The position numbers were made by a program, and so were the translations under genes. From assembly GCA_946552115.1 (NCBI GenBank), contig CAMNRH010000005.1, positions 1 to 64,000 of the forward strand: a stretch of 64,000 bases of DNA, given 5' to 3'. Position 1 is the first letter of the stretch. The number at the start of each line of letters is the position of its first letter. Shown one piece after another: positions 1 through 8,480 of this stretch. Under the pieces are notes generated by a model, which worked only from the letters and a program-made list of their open reading frames with translations, did not search any database and was not told the DNA's origin. The stretch is from an uncultured Lachnospiraceae bacterium (lineage in GTDB: Bacteria; Bacillota; Clostridia; Lachnospirales; Lachnospiraceae).

Positions 1-5
1 TTTTT

Positions 6-38
6 CAAAGTGGAATTTAATCTCGCAAAGTGGAATTC
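6..38. repeat. Short direct repeat at window edge
   Basis: The 12-base sequence CAAAGTGGAATT occurs twice, at 6-17 and 26-37, in an AT-rich stretch without a gene. Repeated short motifs like this occur at the ends of some insertion sequences (IS21-type ends, for example), but no transposase is visible because the window starts here. It could be the end of a mobile element lying to the left, or chance. Confidence 0.3.
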
Positions 39-62
39 ACTTTTTCAACTCACCTCATTATA

Positions 63-926
63 TTATTTGCCGGTCACACAGGCCCCCACGCCAATCGTAC
101 CCGGACCGACATGACAGCAAATACTCATCGGAAGCTTTGCAAGCTTCACTTCCTTTCCTGAAAACAGGCTTTCCAGCTTCGCCGCCCACTCTTCGGCCTC
201 TTCTTTCGCGTCTGCATGGGCGACAAAAAGCTCTGTTTTCTCCTTGCCATATTTATCCATCAGCGCGTTTGCATCGCGCAGAATCGCGTCCTCCATCTCT
301 TTCTTCGCCCTTTTACGCCCCCGTGCCTTACAATACGGCTCAAGCATACCGCCCTTTACCTGAATAACCGGCTTAATATTCAGTATTTCTCCGGCAAGCG
401 CTTCGACACTTCTGATACGCCCGCCTCTTTTTAAATATTCCAGAGACTCGACCGTAATATAAATAGACGCCTCCAGCGCCATAGCCTCAAGACGCTCCTT
501 AATCTCCTCCGCCGGCACTCCCAGGGAAGCAAGCCTGGCCGCCTCAATCGCCGCGGACGCCTGCGTCACGGAAATTCTCCTGCTGTCCACAACAATTACA
601 CGTCCGTCATAATCTTTACTGAACATCACTGCCGACGAATAACCGCCGCTAAGCGCTTTTGACATGGGAATATGGACAATACTGTCGTAGCTTTCCAAAA
701 GCCCCTCCCACAGCCCGGCAAGCGCCGCCAAAGACGGCTGTGTCGTACTGACAGCCTCTCCGCGCCTCATACTGTCAAAAAAATCCTTTTCCGACAGGGA
801 TACACTTTCCACACATTCCCTCTCGCCTACAAAAAAAGTCATCGGCAATATGTGAATTCCATACTTCTCTGCCTCGTCTTTCGTCAATCCGCTGTTACTA
901 TCCGTAAGAACCGCTATCTTTTCCAT
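63..926 (-). CDS. DegV family protein
   Basis: A 288-residue protein of the DegV family, cytosolic proteins that bind one fatty acid; some act as the fatty-acid-binding partner (FakB) of a fatty acid kinase. The start is taken at the Met opening MEKIAVLTDSNSGL, preceded by a GGGGG ribosome site; an upstream in-frame Met has no ribosome site. Visible family marks are the N-terminal TDSNSGL strand-loop, STTQPS in the lipid-binding region, IPMSKALSGGYSSA, and the C-terminal CHVGPGTIGV loop. Length fits the family. It stands alone with no kinase nearby, so the ligand and partner are unknown. Confidence 0.9.
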   Translation of the reverse strand: MEKIAVLTDSNSGLTKDEAEKYGIHILPMTFFVGERECVESVSLSEKDFFDSMRRGEAVSTTQPSLAALAGLWEGLLESYDSIVHIPMSKALSGGYSSAVMFSKDYDGRVIVVDSRRISVTQASAAIEAARLASLGVPAEEIKERLEAMALEASIYITVESLEYLKRGGRIRSVEALAGEILNIKPVIQVKGGMLEPYCKARGRKRAKKEMEDAILRDANALMDKYGKEKTELFVAHADAKEEAEEWAAKLESLFSGKEVKLAKLPMSICCHVGPGTIGVGACVTGK

Positions 927-990
927 TCGATTACCCCCGCATATCATATTAAAATACATTGTAACACCAAATTATTTGATAATCAAGATA

Positions 991-1032
991 AATCGGGGAC
1001 GGGGTTTTTTTAGAAAAACCCCGTCCCCGATT
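991..1032. repeat. G/C-rich palindromic repeat, copy 1
   Basis: Inverted repeat with arms GGGGACGGGGTTTTT and AGAAAAACCCCGTCCCC, extended outward by AATC/GATT. It is followed at 1039-1054 by a half copy (CCCTGTCCCCAACCGG) that lies against the stop codon of the aminotransferase gene. It belongs to a family of five copies between 991 and 22621. Confidence 0.9.
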
Positions 1033-1060
1033 GAATTAACCCTGTCCCCAACCGGATTTT

Positions 1061-2350
1061 TTATCCCTGTTTTTTCAGGTATTTCTCTATACTTACTAAT
1101 TTTACGCTGAGAACTAAAATCTCCGACGCCAGCTCCAGCTCCTCTATCGTAGGAAACGACGGTGCGATCCGTATATTGCTGTCCTTCGGGTCCTTTCCGT
1201 ACGGATAAGTAGCGCCTGCCTCCGTCATAATCAAACCTGCCTCTTTTGCTTTTGCTACGATTGCCTTTGCACAGCCGTCTAACGAATCAAATGAAATAAA
1301 ATATCCGCCGAGCGGCTTTGTCCATGTTCCTATTTCAAGCCCCCCAAGCTCACGCTCCAGCACCTCATGAACCTTTTCGAATTTAGGCCGGAGAATTGCA
1401 GCATGTTTTTTCATTTGCTTATACATTCCCTGCATATCTCCGAAAAATCTCACATGGCGAAGCTGATTTAATTTATCATGTCCGATTGTCTGGAACTTCA
1501 TATAACGTCTTGCATCGGCAAGGTTTCCCCGGGAGGCTGCCAAGGCCGCAATACCGGAACCCGGGAAAGATACCTTGGAGGTCGAGATAAATTTCAACAC
1601 AATATCCGGATTATCTGCCTTGATACATTCGTTCAGCAATTCCAAAATAACATCTTTCCTGTCGTCGTAAAGATGATGAATGGAGTATGCATTATCCCAG
1701 AAAATACGAAAGTCTTTTGCCGCGGGCTTTAAATGAGCGAATCTTCTTACCGTCTCATCCGAATAAGAAATACCTGTCGGATTCGAATACTTCGGTACGC
1801 ACCAGATTCCTTTAATCGCCGCATCCCCGGCAACCAGCTTTTCTACCATATCCATATCCGGTCCCGTTTCAAGAAGCGGTACGTTAATCATCTCTATTCC
1901 AAAAAATTCTGTGATAGCAAAATGCCTGTCATACCCCGGAACCGGGCATAAAAATTTTACTTTCTTAAGCTTAGACCATGGGGTATTTCCCATAAATCCA
2001 TGTGTCATCGCACGCGATATTGTATCAAACATTACATTCAGGCTTGAATTTCCATAAATAATAACACTTCTCTCCGGCACCTCCGACATATCTGCCAAAA
2101 GCTTTCTTGCGTCAAAAATACCGTCCAGCACTCCGTAATTTCTGCAGTCCACGCCGTCAGAGCTTACCAAATCACTATCCCCTGTCAGGACATCCATCAA
2201 ACCCTTGCTTAAATCCAGCTGCGCCTGGGCCGGCTTCCCACGCGACATATCCAATTTCAGTCCTTTTCCCTTTATTTCCTCAAACTGCTTTTCCAGCTTT
2301 CCTTTTAAAGCTGATAATTCTTCTTTTTTCAACTGACTATATGGCTTCAT
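1061..2350 (-). CDS. PLP-dependent aminotransferase, class I (MocR-like clade)
   Basis: A 429-residue fold-type I aminotransferase resembling the stand-alone 'aminotransferase class I, MocR-like' family, which includes aspartate aminotransferases. The start is the Met of MKPYSQLKKEE, behind AGGAGG; an upstream Met is not supported. Marks: SRGKPAQAQLDL near the N-terminus (substrate side), YGNSSLNVMFD in the cofactor domain, WCVPKYSNPTGI (the NP-x-G cofactor motif), and FISTSKVSFPGSG with the Schiff-base Lys. The C-terminal PSFPTIEEL is typical. It is a single gene. The substrate is not settled by sequence; aspartate/2-oxoglutarate is most likely. Confidence 0.85.
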   Translation of the reverse strand: MKPYSQLKKEELSALKGKLEKQFEEIKGKGLKLDMSRGKPAQAQLDLSKGLMDVLTGDSDLVSSDGVDCRNYGVLDGIFDARKLLADMSEVPERSVIIYGNSSLNVMFDTISRAMTHGFMGNTPWSKLKKVKFLCPVPGYDRHFAITEFFGIEMINVPLLETGPDMDMVEKLVAGDAAIKGIWCVPKYSNPTGISYSDETVRRFAHLKPAAKDFRIFWDNAYSIHHLYDDRKDVILELLNECIKADNPDIVLKFISTSKVSFPGSGIAALAASRGNLADARRYMKFQTIGHDKLNQLRHVRFFGDMQGMYKQMKKHAAILRPKFEKVHEVLERELGGLEIGTWTKPLGGYFISFDSLDGCAKAIVAKAKEAGLIMTEAGATYPYGKDPKDSNIRIAPSFPTIEELELASEILVLSVKLVSIEKYLKKQG

Positions 2351-2513
2351 GCCGGGCTCCTCCTGTTTTCTCTTATTTTGCACATCATATGTTATTTTAC
2401 CCACAAAAACGAACACATTTCAAGTATAACTTGCATTTCTATACAATTTTATGTAAAAATATTTAATTTTTTCTTTTTAATATGCAATTTTTATACCCTC
2501 GTCTCTCATAATC

Positions 2514-2543
2514 AAAAAAAGACGAATCCTCGGAGCGCCGGAT
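2514..2543 (-). terminator. Rho-independent terminator after the C39-like gene
   Basis: Read on the minus strand, AATCCGG-CGCT-CCGAGGATT forms a stem with a small bulge directly after the stop codon of the peptidase gene, followed by CGTC and seven T. The rest of the gap up to 2350 is AT-rich and should hold the aminotransferase promoter, which I could not place. Confidence 0.6.
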
Positions 2544-3382
2544 TATTTTTTCAAAATGACACACTGGCTTCCCCTCGAGGCATATACCCTTTCAAATGCC
2601 TCCTTTTCATATACCACCTCTCCGGAAATAGGATCTGCAATTGTTACGGTATCCTCCGTATAACCAATCAATACGGCTCCGTGATCCTTATGTCCCCATT
2701 CGACAAATTCGCCTGATTCTGTTTTCCATTTTCCTGCAATCACTCTTTCATCCATGTGAATGGTAACCCACACTACAACAGGCGTATCCTCACTAACCCA
2801 GTGATATAGCTCCCCGGGGGAAACTCCTTTCCCGTCAAATGCTCTCAGTGCGCTGCCCGTCTTCCTCAGATACCCGTTTGCCGCTGTCACAATTGCTTTT
2901 GTCCCGCAAACATAGCCCTCCTCTTCAGCCGGATTCCCAACGAAATAACGCTCCAAATCCGGCCCGCACATCTCTCCGTCACTGTCACGGTAAAACTTTG
3001 CCGGTGCTGTCGGCAGATAATCAGACGCCATAGTAACCTTATCTATATCAAAACCGTAATAGTTTAACACCATTGTCATAGCCGTAATTTCACACCCTGT
3101 AGGAAGCTCCGGTGTCTGCAGAACAATATCAAAATTTTCAATATAATGTTCCTTTTCCGGTGAGACATTTTTTTCTGCTCCTGATATCCCGTTATCCTCC
3201 CCCGTTATCTCTTCATGACCGCTCCGGTCATTTCCATTCAAAGTAACTGCATCCGACGGCAGCGCCCCTGTATGTACGCTTAACTGAATCATCACAAATA
3301 ACACAACTGCCGTTAAAAGCTCCAACGCCCATTCAAACGGTATTTTTGCATCATATTTTTCTTTCACCTGATAGGGAATCAT
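2543..3382 (-). CDS. Membrane-anchored C39-like peptidase
   Basis: A 279-residue protein with one membrane segment near the N-terminus (LLTAVVLFVMIQ), then a spacer rich in Asp/Glu/Gly and a papain-like domain of the C39-like (C39_2) type facing outward. Cys is in LPTGCEITAMTMVLNYYG, and the catalytic His is in WGHKDHGAVLIGY followed by the Asp of ADPIS. The start is the Met of MIPYQVKEKYD (AGGTGG upstream). A longer reading frame runs back through the palindromic repeat and is not believed. Unlike true C39 domains of bacteriocin exporters there is no ABC transporter, so the substrate is unknown. Confidence 0.8.
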   Translation of the reverse strand: MIPYQVKEKYDAKIPFEWALELLTAVVLFVMIQLSVHTGALPSDAVTLNGNDRSGHEEITGEDNGISGAEKNVSPEKEHYIENFDIVLQTPELPTGCEITAMTMVLNYYGFDIDKVTMASDYLPTAPAKFYRDSDGEMCGPDLERYFVGNPAEEEGYVCGTKAIVTAANGYLRKTGSALRAFDGKGVSPGELYHWVSEDTPVVVWVTIHMDERVIAGKWKTESGEFVEWGHKDHGAVLIGYTEDTVTIADPISGEVVYEKEAFERVYASRGSQCVILKK

Positions 3383-3429
3383 ACTTCCACCTGCAGACAA
3401 TAAAATCCTTACTATTAATATATTCCATA

Positions 3430-3480
3430 AATTCAATTGGGGACGGGGTTTTTCTAAAAAACCCCGTCCCCAATTGAATT
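3430..3480. repeat. G/C-rich palindromic repeat, copy 2
   Basis: The longest copy: arms AATTCAATTGGGGACGGGG and its complement with TTTTT/AAAAA near the centre, total 51 bases. Its right edge overlaps the TAA stop of the shell gene that ends at 3480. Confidence 0.92.
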
Positions 3481-3761
3481 TATCCCCTTCTTTTAAACTC
3501 CTCCACAATCTCAACCATCTCCTCCGACGGATTAGAAATCACCGCATGGTTAAAAATCTTACATGGAGGAGCCGCATTTACGCTCTCAACCGCCGCCGAC
3601 ACGGCAGAAACGCTGCCGCTGACAAACACCAGCACATGCCCGCCGCATTTTGTATCCTTTGTCTCATACACTACCTCGGCCGTTTTAAGCATCCGGTCTG
3701 TCACCAGGACGGCATTGGATTCTCCAAGAACCTCCACCAGTCCAAATGCACCGTACTTCAT
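3480..3761 (-). CDS. BMC-domain shell protein with Cys in the pore loop (GrpU-like candidate)
   Basis: A 93-residue single-BMC-domain protein that should form hexameric shell tiles. The start is the ATG opening MKYGAFGLVE, seven bases after GAGGAA; an upstream TTG is not supported. BMC marks: GLVEVLGESNAVLVTDRMLKTAEV at the start and HAVISNPSEEM at the end. The loop that lines the central pore in BMC hexamers reads DTKCGGH, with Cys39 at the position of Cys38 of PduT, which binds a 4Fe-4S cluster. GrpU, a glycyl-radical BMC shell protein, also binds Fe-S at its pore. This is the last gene of the fucose operon, far from the main BMC locus. Confidence 0.85.
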   Translation of the reverse strand: MKYGAFGLVEVLGESNAVLVTDRMLKTAEVVYETKDTKCGGHVLVFVSGSVSAVSAAVESVNAAPPCKIFNHAVISNPSEEMVEIVEEFKRRG

Positions 3762-3796
3762 AATTTTATTCCTCAACTTTCATCTAAAATTACATA

Positions 3797-4096
3797 TTAT
3801 TTACCAATCGTCATCGCAAGCGCTGTTTCCGTATCCTCAGTGGGCGACGCAATTACCGTATGTGATACAATTTCAGAGATTGGCTCTGCCGCTCTCAATG
3901 CCGCTTCCATCGCCGCATTCACATCCGACACACTCCCCCGCATCTTCACACATGCCCCGGCAGAAAGACGGTTTCTCTCGACTCCCTGAATTTTTACCGC
4001 CGCGGCTTTCGCAGCCGCATCCAGAGCCACAAAGCAGGCGCACTCATTATCCAGCTCAAATACGCCGACTGCCGTTCTTTCATACTTTCCAGCCAT
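3797..4096 (-). CDS. BMC-domain shell protein
   Basis: A 99-residue single-BMC-domain shell protein. Two adjacent ATGs follow AGGAGG; the second (MAGKYERT) has the better spacing of five bases. The BMC fold is seen in AVGVFELDNECACFVALDAAAKAA, GSVSDVNAAMEAALRAAE and HTVIASPTEDTE. The pore loop (RNRLSAGACV) differs from the KIGSG of PduA-type proteins, so its permeability should differ. It sits between fucU and the Cys-pore shell gene, 35 bases upstream of the latter. Its presence in the fucose isomerase operon ties sugar phosphorylation to compartment building. Confidence 0.88.
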   Translation of the reverse strand: MAGKYERTAVGVFELDNECACFVALDAAAKAAAVKIQGVERNRLSAGACVKMRGSVSDVNAAMEAALRAAEPISEIVSHTVIASPTEDTETALAMTIGK

Positions 4097-4112
4097 CATA
4101 TCCTCCTCATTC

Positions 4113-4158
4113 TCAGTTGGGGACGGGGTTTTTTTAGAAAAACCCCGTCCCCAACTGA
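4113..4158. repeat. G/C-rich palindromic repeat, copy 3
   Basis: Arms TCAGTTGGGGACGGGG and complement around a T/A-rich centre, 46 bases, starting two bases after the fucU stop codon when read on the minus strand. It separates fucU from the two shell genes within the same operon and could attenuate or stabilise the transcript. Confidence 0.9.
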
Positions 4159-4160
4159 AT

Positions 4161-4601
4161 TTATTCGACTACTACGCCTTTTTGAAGCATAACATTTGCA
4201 TATAACGCGGATTCGCTTGTCGCGATAATTGCATATGCTGTCTTAGCCTCTTCATAAAATGCGAAGCGTTCAATATTGCCGACCGCGTCAGCGCCGCGCC
4301 CGTCATATTTTGCGACAATTTCCTTATAGGTATCCCAAATCGGGGTTTCCACATCGTCGCCCGGCATAACCTCCATAAGATTTACCGGTTTTTCTACATA
4401 TGTGTCCAACGGAAATACTTTTAAAATAGCCTCCAAAATTTCCGGAACTCCATGCCCGTCGCAGCGAATCACAACTGCATTTTTCCCCATAGATTCTGCC
4501 GGAAAATTACCGTCGGAAATTACCAGCCTGTCGCTGTGCCCCATTTCACATAATACTTTTAATAATTCTGGTGATAAAATTTGCGGTATTCCTTTTAACA
4601 T
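4161..4601 (-). CDS. fucU: L-fucose mutarotase, RbsD/FucU family
   Basis: A 146-residue protein of the RbsD/FucU family that interconverts the alpha and beta anomers of L-fucose, supplying the isomerase with its substrate form. Marks: MLKGIPQILSPELLKVLCEMGHSD with His22 as the conserved active-site His, VISDGNFPAES, and the C-terminal ATSESALYANVMLQKGVV. The gene follows fucI by 11 bases on the same transcript. Context with fucI, and the FucU-type N-terminus (rather than RbsD-type MKKxGILN), support fucose over ribose. Confidence 0.93.
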   Translation of the reverse strand: MLKGIPQILSPELLKVLCEMGHSDRLVISDGNFPAESMGKNAVVIRCDGHGVPEILEAILKVFPLDTYVEKPVNLMEVMPGDDVETPIWDTYKEIVAKYDGRGADAVGNIERFAFYEEAKTAYAIIATSESALYANVMLQKGVVVE

Positions 4602-4612
4602 GTCTTATCTCC

Positions 4613-6406
4613 TTATTTGTACATCGGGCCGTACGCCGCACATGCTCTGTAATCCTGTCCTTCTTTGTCTGCTCCGAACGCATTCCATGCTGCCGGTCTG
4701 AAAATATCCTCCTCCGGTACATTGTGCATGCAAACCGGAATTCTGAGGATGGATGCCATCGTAATCAAATCCGCGCCGATATGTCCGTAGGAAATCGCAC
4801 CATGATTAGCGCCCCAATTATTCATGACATCATAAGCGGTTTTAAATGCGCCCTTTCCCGTACATCTTGGCGCAAACCATGTACACGGCCATGTGTAGTC
4901 TGTTCTCTTCCACAATGTATCTGATACCTCAAACGGCAGGTTCACTGTCCAGCCTTCTGCAATCTGAAGAACCGGTCCCAGGCCCTTTACAAGGTTCAGA
5001 CGAATCATGGTACACGGCATCTCCGCCTGTGTCAGGAAACGGGAAGAATATCCGCCTCCGCGGAAGTATCCGTTATCTGCGGCATTCCATGTGGTAGCTT
5101 TCATGATAGCGTCCTGATCCTCTTCTGTTACATTGTACCACTCTTTCATTACGCCGTTTCCGTCTGCGTCTTTCGCCTCGCCGCTCGCGTCAAGACACGC
5201 TGCGCCGGAGTTAATCAGATGGATAAAACCGTCAGCCTCTTTTGCTTTTCCTTCAATCTCATATCCTGTTACCCTCTTAACCGCGTCCCCGCTCCAATAG
5301 GTACGAACATCTGCGAAAATCTGGGCTCTGTTAGTTAAAAGCTTCATAAACAGCATTCCAAGACCGTTCAATACATCATTTTCCGTTGCAAGAATATACG
5401 GCTCTCTCGCTCCGTTCCAGTCAAAGGAGCTGTTTAAGATTGCCTCTGCAAAGTCGCCGTTCGGATAGAAATCCGTCCACTGTCTCTGGCCCTGGAATCC
5501 GGCCGCAATCGCGTTGTGGCCAACCATCTCTTCCTCGCGCCCTTCCGGAAGATTCTTATTGCCTCCCATCAAATCCTTAATAATAACCGCCATCTTCACA
5601 ACGAATTCAAACTGCTCTTCCTTTTCCTTGTCAGACTTCTGCAGCCACTCCGGATTTTTATCAAAGCCAATATTGCATTTTTCCTTTGCCCATGCAAGCG
5701 CTTTCTGGAATTCTGCTTCATCATAGATTCCCTCTGTCATACGGCGGATAATCTCTACCTCGTCTACCGACTCTACTCTCATTCCCAGGTAAGACTCCAT
5801 GAAATCAGAATCAATAATAGAGCCGCCGATACCCATACAGATAGAGCCAATCTGAAGGTAAGAGGTTCCTCTCATAGAGGCTGCCGCAACTGCCGCACGC
5901 CCGAATCTTAATAATTTTTCCTTCACATCTGCAGGAATCTCGGCGTCGTCCGCATCCTGAACATCATGTCCGTAAATGCCAAATGCCGGAAGTCCTTTCT
6001 GTGCATGTGTAGCAAGTACGGAAGCAAGATAAACCGCGCCCGGTCTCTCTGTCGCATTCAATCCCCAAACACCCTTGATTGTATTCGGATCCATATCCAT
6101 TGTCTCGGAACCATAGCACCAGCACGGCGTTACGGTCAGAGTGATATCTACGCCTTCCTTTCTGAATTTTTCAGCACATGCGGCCGTCTCGCCCACACGT
6201 CCGATTGTCGTATCGGCAATGACAACCTTTACAGGCTCGCCGTTGGAATATCTGATGTTTTCCTCAAACAGCTTCTTAGCCGCCTGAGCCATGCCCATCG
6301 TCTGATCCTCCAGAGATTCGCGAACCTTTAATGCTCCTCTTCTTCCGTCGATTGTTGGACGGATACCGATGACCGGCTGTCCTCCGATTAATCTGTTTTC
6401 TGCCAT
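4613..6406 (-). CDS. fucI: L-fucose isomerase
   Basis: A 597-residue L-fucose isomerase (Mn2+-dependent; L-fucose to L-fuculose, also D-arabinose to D-ribulose). Length is the family norm. Seen: [21 protein letters not shown] at the N-terminus, [24 protein letters not shown] (the metal-ligand Asp region), [12 protein letters not shown], and [17 protein letters not shown], which carries the conserved metal-binding His, then [15 protein letters not shown]. Start MAENRLIGG follows AGGAGG. It lies between the kinase and fucU. Confidence 0.96.
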   Translation of the reverse strand: MAENRLIGGQPVIGIRPTIDGRRGALKVRESLEDQTMGMAQAAKKLFEENIRYSNGEPVKVVIADTTIGRVGETAACAEKFRKEGVDITLTVTPCWCYGSETMDMDPNTIKGVWGLNATERPGAVYLASVLATHAQKGLPAFGIYGHDVQDADDAEIPADVKEKLLRFGRAAVAAASMRGTSYLQIGSICMGIGGSIIDSDFMESYLGMRVESVDEVEIIRRMTEGIYDEAEFQKALAWAKEKCNIGFDKNPEWLQKSDKEKEEQFEFVVKMAVIIKDLMGGNKNLPEGREEEMVGHNAIAAGFQGQRQWTDFYPNGDFAEAILNSSFDWNGAREPYILATENDVLNGLGMLFMKLLTNRAQIFADVRTYWSGDAVKRVTGYEIEGKAKEADGFIHLINSGAACLDASGEAKDADGNGVMKEWYNVTEEDQDAIMKATTWNAADNGYFRGGGYSSRFLTQAEMPCTMIRLNLVKGLGPVLQIAEGWTVNLPFEVSDTLWKRTDYTWPCTWFAPRCTGKGAFKTAYDVMNNWGANHGAISYGHIGADLITMASILRIPVCMHNVPEEDIFRPAAWNAFGADKEGQDYRACAAYGPMYK

Positions 6407-6421
6407 TTCATTGTCCTCCTT

Positions 6422-7900
6422 TTATTTTTGAATAATGGTTTTAAATTTTTCATATGCAGCATCCCACTTTTCCTGTTCTTTCGGAAAATACTCATATGTC
6501 TGTTCTGAATTTGCGATAATCTGACGCGCTTCCTTTACATCCTTAATCTCACCCAGCGACATAAGCTGAACCGCAATATTTCCCAACGCCGTAGCCTCTA
6601 CCGGCCCCGCCAGCACTCTGCGGCCGTTAGCGCTCGCCGTCATCTGGCAGAGAAGCTTACTCTGGATTCCTCCGCCAATCATATTTATCATAGAGAAATG
6701 CTTTCCTGTACATGCCTCAATCTGCTCCAGCGTATAACGGTATTTTAGCGCAAGGCTCTGATTAATGCAGCACATAATCTCACCGATTGTCTCCGGAATC
6801 TTCTGACCCGTCCTCTCGCAAAATGCCCGGATTCGTCCCGGAATATCGCCGGCCGTATTGAACTCCGGCGAGTCAGGGTCGATAAAGCTTAAAAATGGCT
6901 GTGCTTTCTGCGCCAGCTGCTCCAGCTCTCCAAAACTATATTCCTGTCCTTCACGAATCCACTGTCTTCTGCTCTCCTGCGCCAGCCACAAGCCGATAAT
7001 ATTTTTAAGAAATGTGAATGTGTCTCCATATCCGCCCTCATTGCTCACATTGAACTCAAAGGATTCCTTACCGATTACAGGCTCTTTAAGCTCCGTTCCA
7101 AACAGGCTCCAGGTTCCGCAGCTGATAAAGATAAAATCCTCCTCCTCTGTCGGAACCGCCACAACGGCGCTCTGTGTATCGTGGCTGGCAACAGCAATGA
7201 CTTTCGCAGGCTTAATTCCAAGCTCTTCACAGATATCCTCAGAAATATCCCCGACAACCGTTCCGCTTGATACAATTTCCGCAAAGATCTCTTTCGGAAT
7301 AGAAAGGGCGTCTAACACCCGTTCCGACCACACCTGATTCTTTGCGTCCATCAGCTGGGTCGTTGTCGCCATCGTATACTCTGCTTTTTTATTTCCGGTA
7401 AGAAAATAATTAAACAAGTCCGGAGTAAGAAGCAATGTCTTTGCCCTCTCAAGCAGCCAAGGCCTTTTTTTCACCAGGGAATATAACTGGAAGACCGTAT
7501 TAAAATTCTCAAATTGATTGCCTGTCAGATTGTAAAGCTCCTCTTTCGGAATTGCCTGAAATACTTTCTCCTGCATGCCCAGCGTTCTGTCGTCCCGGTA
7601 ATGTACCGCGCTTTCTAAAAGCACGCCCTGTTCGTCCAAAAGGCCAAAATCCACGCCCCAGGTGTCAATTCCGATACTGTCAAAGCCGCCCTTTTGCTTT
7701 GCCTTTAAAATTCCCTGCTTAATTTCAAAAAACTGCCTTAACGTATCCCAATACATCGTCTTTCCAATCACAACCGGATCATTGGAAAACCGGTGTACTT
7801 CTTCCATTACAATCTTTCCGCCCTCCAGCCCTGCCAAAATCGCTCTTCCGCTGGAAGCGCCGAAATCAAACGCTAAAACCCGTCTTTTTTCCTGTCCCAC
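6422..7900 (-). CDS. L-fuculokinase/rhamnulokinase (FGGY, RhaB type)
   Basis: A 492-residue FGGY sugar kinase. The start is the GTG of VGQEKRRVLAFDFG, six to seven bases after AAAGGAGG; two upstream ATGs overlap that ribosome site and are rejected. ATP and sugar motifs: FDFGASSGRAIL, SIGIDTWGVDFGLLDEQG, YRDDRT, VASHDTQSAVVAVP, CGTWSLFG. These match E. coli RhaB more closely than FucK, although the neighbours are fucI and fucU and no rhamnose isomerase is present. By context it phosphorylates L-fuculose to L-fuculose-1-phosphate; dual use for rhamnulose is possible. Confidence 0.88.
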   Translation of the reverse strand: MGQEKRRVLAFDFGASSGRAILAGLEGGKIVMEEVHRFSNDPVVIGKTMYWDTLRQFFEIKQGILKAKQKGGFDSIGIDTWGVDFGLLDEQGVLLESAVHYRDDRTLGMQEKVFQAIPKEELYNLTGNQFENFNTVFQLYSLVKKRPWLLERAKTLLLTPDLFNYFLTGNKKAEYTMATTTQLMDAKNQVWSERVLDALSIPKEIFAEIVSSGTVVGDISEDICEELGIKPAKVIAVASHDTQSAVVAVPTEEEDFIFISCGTWSLFGTELKEPVIGKESFEFNVSNEGGYGDTFTFLKNIIGLWLAQESRRQWIREGQEYSFGELEQLAQKAQPFLSFIDPDSPEFNTAGDIPGRIRAFCERTGQKIPETIGEIMCCINQSLALKYRYTLEQIEACTGKHFSMINMIGGGIQSKLLCQMTASANGRRVLAGPVEATALGNIAVQLMSLGEIKDVKEARQIIANSEQTYEYFPKEQEKWDAAYEKFKTIIQK

Positions 7901-7939
7901 AGCTTTTTCTCCTCCTTTCATCATTAATGATACGTAAAT

Positions 7940-8383
7940 CTAAAAGATTCCAAATATTTTTTCTCTGAACGAATCATACAGCGAGTCATAATCCGTATAT
8001 CCGATTTCACTGTTTTTAAACCGCGTCTTCCATTCACTGCAAATACTGTCTGCAACCAGTCTGCAATATTCATGCTCTGTCTTCAGAATAGCCGGAAAAA
8101 TATAATAAATCATAAAAAAGTTAATATCTGTCTGCACCGGAGACGTGATCTTATTTTTCGATCCTTTGCCGAACATATCTTCTACACATTCCCCAAGTAC
8201 TGCCGCAATTTCTTCGGCGGCCTTTTCTTTTTCCTCCGCCGCATCCATATAATCCATCATTTCACAGAAATAATGATTATTTTTATTAAGAAACTGCCTC
8301 ATATTTTCTTCATACGATTTTTTCTTTAGCTTTTTTAGCATACCGTTCATATTGTCAAACATCGTTTCTATTTTATCAAGCAT
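7940..8383 (-). CDS. Hypothetical protein in the fucose operon
   Basis: A 147-residue soluble, helix-rich protein that I do not recognise. The N-terminal half is charged and likely coiled (MLDKIETMFDNMNGMLKKLKKK, then AAEEKEKAAEEIAAVLGE); the C-terminal half is aromatic (DINFFMIYYIFPAIL, DYDSLYDSFREKIFGIF). Strong AGGAGGAAG ribosome site. It lies 39 bases upstream of the kinase start, in the same direction, and downstream of the sugar-binding protein, so a role in fucose metabolism is likely but unproven. Confidence 0.7.
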   Translation of the reverse strand: MLDKIETMFDNMNGMLKKLKKKSYEENMRQFLNKNNHYFCEMMDYMDAAEEKEKAAEEIAAVLGECVEDMFGKGSKNKITSPVQTDINFFMIYYIFPAILKTEHEYCRLVADSICSEWKTRFKNSEIGYTDYDSLYDSFREKIFGIF

Positions 8384-8414
8384 ACTCTTCCTCCTGCCAT
8401 CCCTGTCATTAGCA

Positions 8415-8443
8415 AAAGGAATCGGAGTAAATCCGATTCCTTT
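8415..8443 (-). terminator. Hairpin after the sugar-binding protein gene
   Basis: Perfect stem AAAGGAATCGG / CCGATTCCTTT with a seven-base loop. On the minus strand it is followed by only a short T run (TTTTGCT), so it is either a weak terminator or an mRNA-stabilising stem that lets the abundant binding-protein message be trimmed while some transcription continues into the fucose genes. Confidence 0.55.
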
Positions 8444-8480
8444 CTGCCTGCATCAACGTATTTACTAACCAAAATAAATA

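Noticed and set aside
2543-3514. Longer version of the C39-like protein starting at 3514
   Set aside because: The extra 44 residues are a translation of the palindromic repeat and the edge of the shell gene, with no ribosome site; MIPYQVKEK at 3382 has AGGTGG.
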